Of a stretch of DNA of 64,000 nt, positions 18,404 to 28,006 are shown piece by piece (position 1 is the first letter of the stretch; each line of letters starts with the position of its first letter). Both the position numbers and the translations under genes were made by a program. The notes under the pieces are model-generated. The model ran no database searches and was not told the DNA's origin. It worked only from the letters and a program-made list of their open reading frames with translations. Origin of the DNA: Streptomyces rimosus (GTDB lineage Bacteria > Actinomycetota > Actinomycetes > Streptomycetales > Streptomycetaceae); NCBI RefSeq assembly GCF_008704655.1, contig NZ_CP023688.1, forward strand, positions 930,001-994,000, written 5' to 3'.

Positions 18404-19153
18404 ATGTCCCCCCGCAGCCCCTCGGTCAATGAAGAGTTGCGGCGGCGTTCCCGGGAGCGCTTGTTGCAGGCGACCGTCGAGCTGGTGGACGAGCGCGGGT
18501 ATGAGGCGACGACGCTCGGGGACATCGCCTGCCGTGCCGGTTCGGCGCGCGGGCTGATCTCGTACTACTTCCCGGGCAAGCGGCAGCTGCTGCAGTCCGC
18601 CGTGCACCGGCTGATGCACCACTCGCTGCAGGCGGCGCTGGAGCGCGAGCCCGTACCGACGGGTGAGGACGCGGGCCGGGAGCGGCTGGCGCGGGCGATC
18701 GACGCGATCCTGGGGCTGGCGCAGGAGCGTCCGCTGCTGATGCGTACGCACATGGCCGGGATTTTGACGGCGGAAGGTTTCATCCAGTGCCCCGAGCAGC
18801 AGCGGCTGGCGTTCCTGCTGCGTGACACGGTCGAGCGGTACGGCTCGAAGGACGCGGACACGGACTACCGGCTGCTGCGGGCGTTGCTGATGGGGTCGGT
18901 GGTGGCGGTGCTGCTGCCCGGGGCGCCCATGCCGGCCGCGCGGTTGCGGGCCGAGCTGTTCCAGCGGTACGGCCTCGACTGGGAGCTGGGCGTGCCGCCG
19001 AGCGAGGGCCCGGAACCGCCGCTGGAGGGCCCGCCCCCGCTGTTGAACACGAGCCCGGCGGGGCCCACGCCGCTGCCCGGCCCGGCATCGGCCGGTCCTT
19101 CCACGCAGCCCGGCCCCTCACCGGCCGATTCGCCTGCCGTGGCGGAAGGCTAG
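18404..19153 (+). CDS. TetR-family transcriptional regulator
   Basis: 249 residues. The N-terminal helix-turn-helix is typical: RERLLQATVELVDERGYEAT then LGDIACRAGSARGLISYYFP at ~20-60. The C-terminal ligand domain ends near residue 195 and is followed by an unusual ~55-residue Pro/Gly/Ser-rich tail. An AGGAG ribosome site precedes the ATG. It lies upstream of the codirectional ferredoxin-reductase gene (183-bp gap), which may be its target along with its own promoter. The ligand is unknown. Confidence 0.88.
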   Translation: MSPRSPSVNEELRRRSRERLLQATVELVDERGYEATTLGDIACRAGSARGLISYYFPGKRQLLQSAVHRLMHHSLQAALEREPVPTGEDAGRERLARAIDAILGLAQERPLLMRTHMAGILTAEGFIQCPEQQRLAFLLRDTVERYGSKDADTDYRLLRALLMGSVVAVLLPGAPMPAARLRAELFQRYGLDWELGVPPSEGPEPPLEGPPPLLNTSPAGPTPLPGPASAGPSTQPGPSPADSPAVAEG

Positions 19154-19335
19154 GTCCGTAAGAGGCGGGGAGCCCGTGCCGCTCCCCCGCCGGGCTTCAC
19201 CCGCCCGACGCCCCCGGCAAGAGCCCCGTGCATGCCCGCCCCCATGCATGCCCCGTCCGCCAACCTCGGCAGCACACCTCCCGCGCACCTCACACCGGTG
19301 GGATTCTGGGAGTACTCCGCGGGAAGGGGCCTTTC

Positions 19336-20745
19336 GTGCTTCGCGTCGCAGTGATCGGGTCGGGACCCAGTGGCGTCTACACCGCTCAGGCGCTGGTCGG
19401 GCAGGAAGCCGTGCCGGACGTCGAGGTGTATGTGCTCGACCGGCTGCCGTGCCCGTACGGGCTGGTCCGCTACGGTGTCGCGCCCGACCACGAGAAGATC
19501 AAGTCGCTGCAGCACAACCTCCGTACGGTGCTGGAGCATCCACGCGTGCACTTTTTGGGCAATGTCGACGTGGGCGCCGGCGGGCTGGACCCGCGGCAGT
19601 TGCGGCGGCTGTTCCACGCGGTGGTGTACTGCGTGGGGGCCGCCACCGACCGGCACTTGGGCGTTCCGGGCGAGGACCTGCCCGGCAGCCACTCCGCCAC
19701 CAACTTCGTCTCCTGGTACAGCGCGCACCCGGACGCGGCGGGCGGCCGCTTCCCGCTGGCCGCGCGCTCGGCGGTGGTGATCGGCGTGGGCAACGTCGCG
19801 GTGGACGTGGCGCGGATTCTCGCTCGCGGGGCGGACGAGCTGGCGCGTACGGACGTTCCGCAGGGCGCGCTCGGCGCGCTCGCGGAGAGCCGGGTCGAGG
19901 ACGTGTGGATGGTGGGGCGGCGGGGGCCGTCGCAGGCCAAGTTCACCACCAAGGAGCTGCGGGAACTGGGCACGCTGCCGGGTGCTGAGGTGGTCGTACG
20001 GCCCGGGGAACTGGAGCTGGATCCGGCGTACGGCGACTCCGCGGGGCTGCCCGCGGTGAACCGGCGCAATGTGGAGGTGCTGCGCGGCTGGGCCGGGCAG
20101 ACGGGCGGTGCGGAAGGGCCGGCAGGAACGGGAGGCGCGGCGGACGGGGCGCCGGGAGCGGCGCACGCCAAGCACCGCCGGATTCACCTGCGGTTCTTCC
20201 TCCGGCCCGTCGAGATCATCGGTGACCCGGATGCGGGGGTACGCGGGGTGCGGTTCGAGCGGACCGTGCCGGACGGGTCGGGCGGGGTGACCGGCACGGG
20301 GCAGTACGAGGAGATCGCGGCGCAGCTGGTGCTGCGCTCGGTCGGGTACAAGGGGACGCCGCAACCGGGCCTGCCGTTCGACGCGGCGACCGGGACGGTG
20401 CCGCACGTGGAGGGGCGGGTGCTGCGCGACGGCGCGCCCTCCCCCGGTGAGTACGTGGCGGGGTGGATCAAGCGCGGTCCGACCGGGGTGATCGGCACCA
20501 ACCGGCCGTGCGCGAAGCAGACCGCGACGGCGCTGCTGGCGGACGCGGAGGCGCTGGCGCGGGTGCCGCTGCCGGACGATCCGGTGGCCGAGCTGCGGCG
20601 GGCGGGGCAGCGGCCGGTGCGCTGGCCCGGCTGGCTGGGCATCGAGGCGGCGGAGGCGGCGCTCGGCCGCGAGCTGGGGCGGGCGACCGTGAAGATCGCC
20701 GACTGGCCGGGGCTGCTGGTGGCGGCCGCGGACGGGGAGCGCTGA
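19336..20745 (+). CDS. fprA: FprA-type ferredoxin/NADP+ reductase
   Basis: 469 residues starting at a GTG with GGGAAGGGG upstream. The FAD-binding GxGxxG motif is VIGSGPSGVYTAQAL at the N-terminus; the NADP-binding motif is VVIGVGNVAVDVARIL near residue 150; RCxYG-type sequence CPYGLVRYGVAPDH and C-terminal GWIKRGPTGVIGTNR match adrenodoxin-reductase/FprA enzymes. It transfers electrons between NAD(P)H and ferredoxin in the cytoplasm and could supply the P450s in this window, but no ferredoxin gene is close. An in-frame upstream extension lacks coding character. Confidence 0.9.
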   Translation: MLRVAVIGSGPSGVYTAQALVGQEAVPDVEVYVLDRLPCPYGLVRYGVAPDHEKIKSLQHNLRTVLEHPRVHFLGNVDVGAGGLDPRQLRRLFHAVVYCVGAATDRHLGVPGEDLPGSHSATNFVSWYSAHPDAAGGRFPLAARSAVVIGVGNVAVDVARILARGADELARTDVPQGALGALAESRVEDVWMVGRRGPSQAKFTTKELRELGTLPGAEVVVRPGELELDPAYGDSAGLPAVNRRNVEVLRGWAGQTGGAEGPAGTGGAADGAPGAAHAKHRRIHLRFFLRPVEIIGDPDAGVRGVRFERTVPDGSGGVTGTGQYEEIAAQLVLRSVGYKGTPQPGLPFDAATGTVPHVEGRVLRDGAPSPGEYVAGWIKRGPTGVIGTNRPCAKQTATALLADAEALARVPLPDDPVAELRRAGQRPVRWPGWLGIEAAEAALGRELGRATVKIADWPGLLVAAADGER

Positions 20746-20860
20746 GCGGGTCCGGACGGGCGCGGGGGCGACCGTACGAACCGGGGCGCGGGAGATAGGA
20801 CCGTACGAACCGGGGGTGGACGGCGGGCCGGCGGGTGCCGGACGGGGCGGGTGCGGCCGC

Positions 20861-21229
20861 TCAGCCGGCCAGTCGTGCGTCCTGGAGTTCCGCCGCCTCC
20901 AGGACCCGTTCGAGCAGGCCGGGGAAGAGCGCGTCGAGGTCGGCGCGGCGCAGCCCGTTCATCTTGGCCGTACCGCGGTAGATCTGCGTGATGACGCCGT
21001 GTTCGCGCAGCACCCGGTAGTGGTGCGTACAGGTGGACTTGCTGACCGGCAGCTCAATGCCGGCGCAGGACAGTTCGCCCTGGGCCTCGGCGAGACAGCG
21101 GACGATGCGCAGCCGCATCGGGTCGGCCAGCGCGTGCAGCACGTCTTCGAGGCGGATCGCCGTGACGTCCGGGTGGTCCAGGACACGGGCACCGGGCCGG
21201 TCGGCTGAGGGCGGCGTGGTGGTCGGCAT
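20861..21229 (-). CDS. ArsR-family winged-helix regulator
   Basis: 122 residues from an ATG with an AGGAG ribosome site. Winged-helix core: RLEDVLHALADPMRLRIVRC, then the recognition helix region SKSTCTHHYRVLREHGVITQ. Cys residues lie in SCAGIELPVSKSTCTHH, but I see no classic ArsR CxC pair, so a non-metal signal (e.g. redox or small ligand) is as likely as metal sensing. It is convergent with fprA and divergent from the rhomboid-like gene. A palindrome 80 bp upstream is its likely operator. Confidence 0.85.
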   Translation of the reverse strand: MPTTTPPSADRPGARVLDHPDVTAIRLEDVLHALADPMRLRIVRCLAEAQGELSCAGIELPVSKSTCTHHYRVLREHGVITQIYRGTAKMNGLRRADLDALFPGLLERVLEAAELQDARLAG

Positions 21230-21621
21230 GGCGGCTCCTGGAAGTCGGCTCCGGACGGTCGGTGTGCAGCCGGGGATCGGTGTGGGTGGTCGGGCGGGGA
21301 TCTTTATTGTACGAGGAACGTCGTAATTTGACATCTTCCCAGGACGGAGGCGGTGGACCGGCCCGTGGCCGGACGGATCCGCCGGGGCGGCGGGCTGACG
21401 CGCGGTCAGCCGCCGCCGTACGGCTGACATGTACGCGGCCGGGCGGGGCACCCGTGGCGAAGGGGTGAACTGCCCGCCACCGACGGACCCCGGGAGCCGT
21501 TCGGGGGAACGAGTGAGCAGCGAACGAGAACGACCGATCACGATCGCCGGACCGCGACGCCGTCGCCGGTTCCCGTCGGAGGCTCGATGACCCACAGGAC
21601 CCGCCCGCGCAGGACCCGCCC
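21230..21621. other. Divergent regulatory region
   Basis: About 390 bp between the ArsR gene and the rhomboid-like gene. It holds the ArsR-proximal palindrome, a local AT-rich patch with TACAAT on the minus strand, and, towards the right end, imperfect 15-bp repeats built on AGGACCCGCCCG. No gene is visible. Confidence 0.5.
21310..21325. promoter_or_regulatory. Inverted repeat, candidate ArsR operator
   Basis: TACGA-GGAACG-TCGTA is a perfect 5-bp inverted repeat in an otherwise GC-rich spacer. It overlaps a minus-strand -10-like TACAAT and lies about 80 bp upstream of the ArsR start, as expected for autorepression. Confidence 0.5.
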
Positions 21622-22659
21622 GTGCGGAATTCACCCGTGCAGGACCCGCCCGTGACCGGCGCGTGGTGGCCCCTTCCGCGCCGGGAACGGACCCTGCCGG
21701 GAGCCGAACGGCGCCTCTCCCACCGGCAGCCCGCCCGTCAGCAGCCCGCCCGCCGGCGGCTGTCCCGTACGGAGCTTTCTCGTACGGAGCTTTCTCGTAC
21801 GGAACCCTCCCGCACGCAGCGCCCCCGTACGCACTCCCACCCCCAGCGGCGACCGCCGCACCGCCCGGTACCGCGTCCGCCGGTCCCCGGCCACCCGGCC
21901 GCCGCACCGGGCGACCGCGCGGCGCACACCCCCGCACCGGGCCCGGCCGCACGCATCGGGCGGGCTCTCCTCGGTCAGTGGCACCGCGTCGCCGGCCCCA
22001 CATGGGCCGCCCTGTGCCGTCGCCGCCTGGCCGCCGTACCGCTCACCACGGCCTCCGTACTCCTCGTGATCACCTGCCATGCCCTCGCCCTGACGGACAC
22101 CGGTTCCCGGCTGGTCTGGGCGCTCGGCGGGGTGCGGGCCGATGTCCCGCTCTGGCTGGTGCCGCTGCGGCTGCCGCTGTCGCTGTTCGCGCCCGCGCCG
22201 GGACTGCCCTGGTGGGGCGCCCTCGCCCAGGTGATCGTGATCTTCGGGGTGGCCGAGTGCGTCCTCGGTACGGTGCGCACGGCGACCGTCTCCCTCGTCG
22301 TCACGGCGGCGGCGACGCTGTTCGCCCGCTTTGTGCTCACCCTCGGCCCCGGCCATCCGCTGGCGGTCCCCGCGAGCGAGGCGGTCCTGGCCGACACGGG
22401 GCCGTCCGCCGCCGTCGTGGGGCTGCTGATCTGCGTCGGCTGGGCCTGCCGGGCTCCTCTGCTGATCTACGGCACGGCGCTGACCTTCTCCCTGGAATGC
22501 GTCCTGACCTCCACCCTCTCCAGCCGCGCCCACCTGGGCGGCATCGTCGCCGCCCTTCTGTGCGCCGCGGTCACCTGCCGTACTCCGGTCCGCGCGGCCT
22601 CCGCCCCGTCCGCGGCGGCCCCCTCCTCCGCGGCCGCGCCGAGCGGGCGTGACGCCTGA
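21622..22659 (+). CDS. Rhomboid-like membrane protein with low-complexity N-terminus
   Basis: 345 residues if the GTG at 21622 is used; the start is uncertain because the first ~110 residues are Arg/Pro/Thr-rich and include a SRTELSRTELSRTEPSRT repeat. The rest is membrane-embedded with about six segments. DTGPSAAVVGLL resembles the rhomboid GxSxAxxG serine site and AHLGGIVAALL the catalytic His segment, so an intramembrane serine protease fold is likely. Whether it is active is not certain, since the canonical GASGA is altered. It is divergent from the ArsR gene. Confidence 0.6.
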   Translation: MRNSPVQDPPVTGAWWPLPRRERTLPGAERRLSHRQPARQQPARRRLSRTELSRTELSRTEPSRTQRPRTHSHPQRRPPHRPVPRPPVPGHPAAAPGDRAAHTPAPGPAARIGRALLGQWHRVAGPTWAALCRRRLAAVPLTTASVLLVITCHALALTDTGSRLVWALGGVRADVPLWLVPLRLPLSLFAPAPGLPWWGALAQVIVIFGVAECVLGTVRTATVSLVVTAAATLFARFVLTLGPGHPLAVPASEAVLADTGPSAAVVGLLICVGWACRAPLLIYGTALTFSLECVLTSTLSSRAHLGGIVAALLCAAVTCRTPVRAASAPSAAAPSSAAAPSGRDA

Positions 22660-22715
22660 CGGCCTGCCCCGGGCCCGTACGGACAGAGGCGCCCCGGAAG
22701 GCTAGACTCGAACAC

Positions 22716-23045
22716 GTGAGCGAACTGCCCCCTGACCTGCCGCGTCTCCGCACCCTGGAGACATGGCTGCGCCTGCAGCTCACCGCGGTCCGGGCCCGTA
22801 TCCAGTTCCTCGAACAGCAGGAGCGGAACCGTCCCGCACCGGTCCGGCCGCCGCGGCCCGACTGGCTGCTGGAGACCGAACGGCTCGGCGGCCGCAGCGG
22901 GCGCCCCGTCCGGGTCCATGTGGGCGGGTGCGGCCAAGCGCGCGGCCGGGCGATCAGCCGCGAACAGGCGGTGGACGCCCTCGGGCAGGGCGTGGAGGCG
23001 TGTTACGGCTGCCGTCCGGATACGGAGTTGGGAATTCTGGGCTGA
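22716..23045 (+). CDS. DUF6233 domain-containing protein
   Basis: 109 residues from a GTG. The amphipathic N-terminal helix (RLRTLETWLRLQLTAVRARI) followed by a small basic domain ending with AVDALGQGVEACYGCRPDTE matches the Streptomyces DUF6233 family, often present in many copies per genome. Function is unknown. It follows the rhomboid-like gene with a 56-bp gap. Confidence 0.75.
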   Translation: MSELPPDLPRLRTLETWLRLQLTAVRARIQFLEQQERNRPAPVRPPRPDWLLETERLGGRSGRPVRVHVGGCGQARGRAISREQAVDALGQGVEACYGCRPDTELGILG

Positions 23046-23102
23046 CGGGCAGGGGGCCGGGCCAGGGGCGGGACCACCGTTCGCGGTCGGCTTCGGCCGT
23101 CA

Positions 23103-23126
23103 CGCCGTTACGCCGTTACGCCGTTA
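23103..23126. repeat. Three tandem 8-bp repeats (CGCCGTTA)
   Basis: Three exact head-to-tail copies lie between convergent genes; the last overlaps the P450 stop codon. It is probably a simple slippage repeat. Confidence 0.8.
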
Positions 23127-24506
23127 CGGACGCGAACGAGCGCGCACCGTGGCGATCAGCGGCACGGCCGGCTGAATGACCATGCCCATGCGCGGCGTCG
23201 CCTCCTTCGGCGTCACGTCCAGGTGGAAGCGCTGCGCCACGGCGGCGATGAGCAAAGCCGCCTCCATCTGGGCGAACCGGGCGCCGATACAGCCGCGGGA
23301 GCCGCCGCCGAACGGGAACCAAGCGTGTTCGGGGATGACGTCGGGAGCGTCGGCGTCCCAGCGTTCAGGGCGGAACACCTGGGGGTCGCGGAACCAGCGC
23401 GGGTCCCGGTGGACCGTCCACTGGCTGCACCACACCGTCGTACCGGCGGGAATGGCGCGGCCGCCCAGGACGACGCCCTCCTTGGCCACGGCGGGGACGA
23501 GCCAGACCGGCGGATACATCCGCAGGCTCTCCTTGACGATCTGCCGGGTCCAGACCAGCCGTTCGTAGTCCTCCTCGGTGGGTGGGCGGCCGCCCAGGAC
23601 GCGGTCGACCTCGTCGTCCAGCCGGGCCCGCGCCTCGGGCGACCGGGACAGCAGGTACCAGGTCCACGTCAACGCGGTGGAGGTCGTCTCGTGACCGGCC
23701 GCCCAGAGCGTCACCGCCTCGTCCTGGACCTCTTTGGCGGACAGCGGGCGCCCTTCCTCGTCCCGCGCCGCGAGCAGCCGGGTCAGCAGATCGCCGCCCT
23801 GGCCGCCGTCCGCACCGGCACCGTCCCCGCCGTCCGCCCCGGCCCGCCGGGCGTCGATCAGCCGCCGCATCTCGGCGTCGATGGTGGCGACGGCGCCGAG
23901 ATGACGCCGGCGGTAGGGCAGCGGCACCCATGGCGGGAGGATCAGAGGCAGGCCGCGGATCTCGGTGGCGACCGCGCGTTCGGCCGTCGCCATCGCCTCG
24001 CCGAGGGCCTGGGTCCGGTCCCCGAGGTCGTTGCCGAACAGCGTACGGAGCACGATGCGCTGAGTGATGAGCGTCATCTCCCGCCGCAGGTCGAAGCGGT
24101 CGCCGTCGCGCCAGCCGCCGACCGCCGCGAGGGCGCTGTCGACCATGGTCCGGGCGAAGCGGCGGACCTGGCGCGGGCGGACGGTCGGCTGGACCATGCC
24201 GCGCTTGCGGCGCCACTCGGCCCCCGCGGTGAGCAGGACGCTCTCGCCGACGAGCTGGTGCATGGCCCAGCCGATTCGCAGGACGTCGTAGGCGCCGCCC
24301 CGGGAGCCGAGGAATTCGGCGATGTGCTGCGGGTGGGAGAGGAACAGGCTGCGCCGCGGGCCGAGGGACCACGTCACGGCGTCGCCGGCGTCCCGCAGCC
24401 GGGTCAGGAACGCCAGCGGGTCCTTGCCGAAGGCGGGCAGGTTTCCGAGCCACGGCAGGCCGCGCGGGCCGGGTACGGGGCGGAGCGGGGCAGTCTCCAC
24501 GGGCAC
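23124..24506 (-). CDS. Cytochrome P450
   Basis: 460 residues. Motifs: Pro-rich N-terminus VPGPRGLPWLGNLPAFGKD, I-helix AAGHETTS with the usual acid-Thr pair, ExxR in KESLRMYPP, FRPERW, and the heme loop FPFGGGSRGCIGARF. A canonical soluble monooxygenase of the type related to bacterial fatty-acid/xenobiotic P450s. GGAGG precedes GTG at 24506; a second GTG two codons later is equally possible. It sits alone, convergent with a DUF6233 gene. Redox partners are not adjacent; FprA at 19.3 kb may serve. Confidence 0.93.
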   Translation of the reverse strand: MPVETAPLRPVPGPRGLPWLGNLPAFGKDPLAFLTRLRDAGDAVTWSLGPRRSLFLSHPQHIAEFLGSRGGAYDVLRIGWAMHQLVGESVLLTAGAEWRRKRGMVQPTVRPRQVRRFARTMVDSALAAVGGWRDGDRFDLRREMTLITQRIVLRTLFGNDLGDRTQALGEAMATAERAVATEIRGLPLILPPWVPLPYRRRHLGAVATIDAEMRRLIDARRAGADGGDGAGADGGQGGDLLTRLLAARDEEGRPLSAKEVQDEAVTLWAAGHETTSTALTWTWYLLSRSPEARARLDDEVDRVLGGRPPTEEDYERLVWTRQIVKESLRMYPPVWLVPAVAKEGVVLGGRAIPAGTTVWCSQWTVHRDPRWFRDPQVFRPERWDADAPDVIPEHAWFPFGGGSRGCIGARFAQMEAALLIAAVAQRFHLDVTPKEATPRMGMVIQPAVPLIATVRARSRP

Positions 24507-24806
24507 GGTTCCTCCAGCGCGCGAGGCGGGCACACCCGGCGACTCCTCGGCGGCGGAGCCGGCGGGAACCTGCCTGCCGCCGGTCCCTGCCCGAAGCACG
24601 GCGCGCGCGGGCCGACGCCTGGATGCTTTCCCCCGGAGGCATGTCACCGACACCCGCTAAGCCACACCTCACCTCCTTCGGAGGACGCGTTCGGTCCTGC
24701 GAGTACACCGCATGGAGGCCCCACTCCCAGGAAAACGACTTCGCGGCGGGAAACTCACCCATTCGACGACATGCGCGGACAGTAATCGAATGACTACCCT
24801 TTGCGC
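24507..24806. other. Intergenic region, divergent promoters
   Basis: About 300 bp between the P450 and the small secreted protein. It becomes AT-richer towards 24780-24800 (GTAATCGAATGACTACCC), probably the promoter of the rightward gene. No further feature is seen. Confidence 0.4.
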
Positions 24807-25187
24807 ATGAGCCGTGGGGGACACCGCTTGGACCACAGGGGCCGCCCGACGCGCCGGTCCCCGGTGCGGGCCGTTGTCCTGATGCTGGTCGCCGTGCTGA
24901 TCTCGCTGTGCGGTGCGGCTCCCGTGGCTTCCGAACCGGCTGGGGGGCAGTCCGAGGTCACCGTCGCGTCGGCCGAACTCGCCGCCGACGACAGCGTTCC
25001 CCAGGCGGCCGCTTCCCGGGTGGCCAGGGCGGGGCGTACGGACCGCTGCCCCACGGCGCAGACCCTCGCCCCCTCGCCGCCGCACCGCCCCGGGCGGGTC
25101 AACTCCCCCGCCCGCCGGGCCGTTCCGCCGCCGGGCGTACGCAACGACGCCAACGCCCGCGCGCACCACACCGTGTTGCGCTGCTGA
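24807..25187 (+). CDS. Small secreted protein, hypothetical
   Basis: 126 residues. A basic N-terminus is followed by a hydrophobic helix (AVVLMLVAVLISLCGAAPVA) that looks like a signal peptide or anchor, then a disordered Pro/Ala/Arg-rich region ending NDANARAHHTVLRC. The ATG is close to an AT-rich promoter-like patch with no clear ribosome site, so a leaderless transcript is possible. Not recognised beyond a general Streptomyces secreted-protein look. Confidence 0.55.
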   Translation: MSRGGHRLDHRGRPTRRSPVRAVVLMLVAVLISLCGAAPVASEPAGGQSEVTVASAELAADDSVPQAAASRVARAGRTDRCPTAQTLAPSPPHRPGRVNSPARRAVPPPGVRNDANARAHHTVLRC

Positions 25188-25325
25188 CCGCACCGCGTTC
25201 CCGCCACACTCCGAAGCCGCCGGTCCGTACGGAACCGGCCGGCGCGGCGTCCCCTGACGACGTACACCGGAAAAGGCGCGAACGCTCCCGCACACCGCAG
25301 CAGCGACCAGCAGGAGAGGTGCGTC

Positions 25326-25655
25326 ATGCCCATCGATCCCCAACGCGCGCTGGAAGGCTACCTGCGCGCCCTCGCGTACGACTCGGACGACTCGGACGAC
25401 TCGGACGACTTCCGACCGGCCTCCGGGCCGGGCCGCCCCGCGACCACCGCCGGGGCCGGTTCCGAGCCCGCGGCCGCCCGGGACACGGCTCCCGTTTCCG
25501 AAGCAGCCCGGGACGAGTCCGTTCCCGAAGCCTCCCGGGCTCCCGCCACCGTTCCGGAGCAGGCAACACCCGCCGCACCCCCAAGCGGGCTTCTGCACAG
25601 GCTGCTCTCCCTGCGCCGTGGCCCGGCGGCAGCCGAGCGGACGCGCCGGGCCTGA
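25326..25655 (+). CDS. Small acidic disordered protein upstream of ctaD
   Basis: 109 residues from an ATG with GGAGAGG upstream. The N-terminus [20 protein letters not shown] is followed by [10 protein letters not shown], encoded by a 9-bp DNA repeat, then an Ala/Pro/Glu-rich disordered stretch and a basic [12 protein letters not shown] end. It precedes the cytochrome oxidase genes, suggesting a linked but unknown role. Confidence 0.55.
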   Translation: MPIDPQRALEGYLRALAYDSDDSDDSDDFRPASGPGRPATTAGAGSEPAAARDTAPVSEAARDESVPEASRAPATVPEQATPAAPPSGLLHRLLSLRRGPAAAERTRRA

Positions 25656-25908
25656 GCCGAGTATCCGACCCCGGTACGCCGGTGTCCCTCTGCCGCGCGC
25701 TCCCGCACCGGTGTCCCTCCCCCGGGGGCGCCGGTGCGCCCTTCCGGGTGACGGCGGCCCGCGCCGCCCCGTGGTCGCCAGGAATCCCGCCGCGCTGATG
25801 CCAGGCTGTGTCGGGCGTCGGTCACGCGCCGGTCCGGCGCACGCGTGCGTCGCGGTACGTGTCGGCGTCCCCGTGCCGGTTCCGGCGCGGGCCGGGCGGA
25901 GGTTGCCG

Positions 25909-27618
25909 GTGGTCCAGGTCGAGCAGTGCACGCGTACGGAGGCCGCCGCGGCGCCCCGCAACACGGTGGGCCGGTCCGTACGCCGCTGGCTGACCACCAC
26001 CGACCACAAGGTGATCGGGAACCTCTACCTCGTCACCGCGTTCGGCTTCTTCCTGTTCGCGGGCGCGCTGGCGATGCTGATGCGCGCCGAACTGGCCCGG
26101 CCCGGTCTGCAGATCGTCAGCGCCGAGCAGTACAACCAGCTGTTCACCATCCACGGCACGATCATGATGCTGCTGTTCGCGACGCCCATGTTCGCCGGGT
26201 TCTCGAACGCGGTCATGCCGCTGCAGATCGGCGCCCCCGATGTGGCCTTCCCCCGGCTGAACGCCCTGACGTACTGGCTGTTCCTGTTCGGCGGTCTGAT
26301 CGTGGTGTCGGGGTTCCTCACCCCGCAGGGCGCCGCGTCGTTCGGCTGGTTCGCCTACGCGCCGCTCAACAGCGCGCTGCGCACGCCGGGTGCGGGCGGC
26401 GATCTGTGGACCATGGGACTCGTCGTGTCGGGCCTGAGCACCACCCTGGGCGCGGTCAATTTCATCGCCACCATCATGTGCCTGCGCGCCCCGGGCATGA
26501 CCATGTTCCGGATGCCGATCTTCACCTGGAACGTGCTGTTCACCTCGATCCTGGCGCTGCTGGCGTTCCCGGTGCTGACCGCCGCGCTGCTCGCCCTGGA
26601 GGCGGACCGCACCTTCGGCGCGCACATCTACGACCCGGCGAACGGCGGGGCGGTCCTGTGGCAGCACCTGTTCTGGTTCTTCGGGCATCCGGAGGTCTAT
26701 ATCGTCGCCCTGCCGTTCTTCGGCGTGATCACGGAGATCGTCCCGGTGTTCAGCCGCAAGCCGGTGTTCGGGTACATCGGCATGGTGGGCGCGACCATCG
26801 CCATCACCATGCTCTCGGCGACCGTATGGGCGCACCACATGTTCGCCACGGGCGCGGTGCTGCTGCCGTTCTTCTCCCTGATGTCCTTTCTGATCGCGGC
26901 GCCCACGGGAGTGAAGTTCTTCAACTGGATCGGCACGATGTGGCGCGGCAGCGTGTCCTTCGAGACGCCGATGCTGTGGGCGGGCGGATTCCTGGTGACC
27001 TTTCTGCTCGGCGGGCTGAGCGGGGTGCTGATCGCGTCGCCGCCGCTGGACTTCCACGTCACCGACTCGTATTTCATCGTCGCGCATCTGCACTACGTCC
27101 TCTTCGGCACGGTGGTCTTCGCGATGTTCGGCGGTTTCTACTTCTGGTGGCCGAAGCTGACGGGGCGCCTGCTCGACGAGCGGCTGGGCCGGATGCACTT
27201 CTGGTCGCTCTTCATCGGATTCCAGCTGACGTTCCTCGTGCAGCACTGGCTGGGCTCCAGCGGAATGCCCCGGCGCTACGCGGACTATCTGGCGGCCGAC
27301 GGATTCACCGTACTGAACTCGCTTTCCTCGGTCGGCGCGTTCCTGCTGGGGCTTTCCACGCTGCCTTTTCTTTACAACGTGTGGCGTACGGCGCGCTACG
27401 CGCCGAAGGTGGCGGTGGATGATCCGTGGGGTTACGGCCGGTCGCTGGAGTGGGCGACGTCCTGCCCGCCGCCCCGGCACAATTTCCACGCGCTGCCCCG
27501 CGTACGGTCCGACTCCCCCGCGTTCGACCTGCACCACCCCGAAGCGCTGCGGCTGCCCGCGCCGCAGCGCGGCAGTGCCGAACCGACGCCCGATCCGCAC
27601 AGAGAGCGGCACATGTGA
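25909..27618 (+). CDS. ctaD: Cytochrome c oxidase subunit I (paralogue)
   Basis: 569 residues, the usual length. The GTG start follows GGAGG by six bases; the in-frame DNA upstream is not coding-like. Key features: the low-spin heme a ligand region [18 protein letters not shown], the CuB/active-site HPEVYI containing the His and Tyr of the cross-link, the HHMFATG pair, and the C-terminal heme-ligand region [24 protein letters not shown] sequence. It reduces oxygen and pumps protons in the aa3 branch. No subunit II, III or assembly genes are near, so this is an extra copy that would use the core partners. It overlaps ctaF by four bases. Confidence 0.93.
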   Translation: MVQVEQCTRTEAAAAPRNTVGRSVRRWLTTTDHKVIGNLYLVTAFGFFLFAGALAMLMRAELARPGLQIVSAEQYNQLFTIHGTIMMLLFATPMFAGFSNAVMPLQIGAPDVAFPRLNALTYWLFLFGGLIVVSGFLTPQGAASFGWFAYAPLNSALRTPGAGGDLWTMGLVVSGLSTTLGAVNFIATIMCLRAPGMTMFRMPIFTWNVLFTSILALLAFPVLTAALLALEADRTFGAHIYDPANGGAVLWQHLFWFFGHPEVYIVALPFFGVITEIVPVFSRKPVFGYIGMVGATIAITMLSATVWAHHMFATGAVLLPFFSLMSFLIAAPTGVKFFNWIGTMWRGSVSFETPMLWAGGFLVTFLLGGLSGVLIASPPLDFHVTDSYFIVAHLHYVLFGTVVFAMFGGFYFWWPKLTGRLLDERLGRMHFWSLFIGFQLTFLVQHWLGSSGMPRRYADYLAADGFTVLNSLSSVGAFLLGLSTLPFLYNVWRTARYAPKVAVDDPWGYGRSLEWATSCPPPRHNFHALPRVRSDSPAFDLHHPEALRLPAPQRGSAEPTPDPHRERHM

Positions 27619-28001
27619 AGACCGAGGCAATTCTCTTCGCCGGAGTGGCGGCCTTCTTCTTCGTGGCGGGCCTCGGCTACGCCTTCTGGTCGGAGGAACC
27701 GGCCGGTACGGCGGCGCTGGCCGTCTCGTTCCTGATGTCCTCGCTGGTGAGCGGCTTCTGCGCGCTCAATCACCACAAACGGGGAAAGCGGCCGGAGGAC
27801 CACAAGGAGGCCGAGGTACGCGAGCGGTACGGCAGCCTCGGATTCTTTCCGCCCCGCAGCGCCTATCCCCCGCTGACCGGTCTGGCGGTGGCGCTGACCG
27901 CGCTGGGCGTGGTCTTCGGCCTGTGGCTGTTCGTCATCGGGGCCGGTCTGCTGGTGGCGTGCGTCGTCGGCATGGTGCTGGAATCCTCCGGGCACGCGTA
28001 G
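27615..28001 (+). CDS. ctaF: Cytochrome c oxidase subunit IV-type protein
   Basis: 128 residues starting at a GTG that overlaps the ctaD stop (ATGTGA), so translation is coupled. Two N-terminal membrane helices ([20 protein letters not shown], then [18 protein letters not shown]) and two C-terminal ones match the actinobacterial subunit IV layout; the loop carries [16 protein letters not shown]. It stabilises subunit I in the actinobacterial oxidase. It ends five bases from the convergent qcrB stop. Confidence 0.85.
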   Translation: MKTEAILFAGVAAFFFVAGLGYAFWSEEPAGTAALAVSFLMSSLVSGFCALNHHKRGKRPEDHKEAEVRERYGSLGFFPPRSAYPPLTGLAVALTALGVVFGLWLFVIGAGLLVACVVGMVLESSGHA

Positions 28002-28006
28002 GCGGG

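Noticed and set aside
23103..23126. Tandem 8-bp repeats considered as a CRISPR-like or origin repeat
   Set aside because: Units are adjacent with no spacers and only three copies; a slippage repeat is the simpler view.
25822..27630. Leftward 600-codon frame opposite ctaD
   Set aside because: His/Arg/Gln-rich shadow of a strongly conserved gene.
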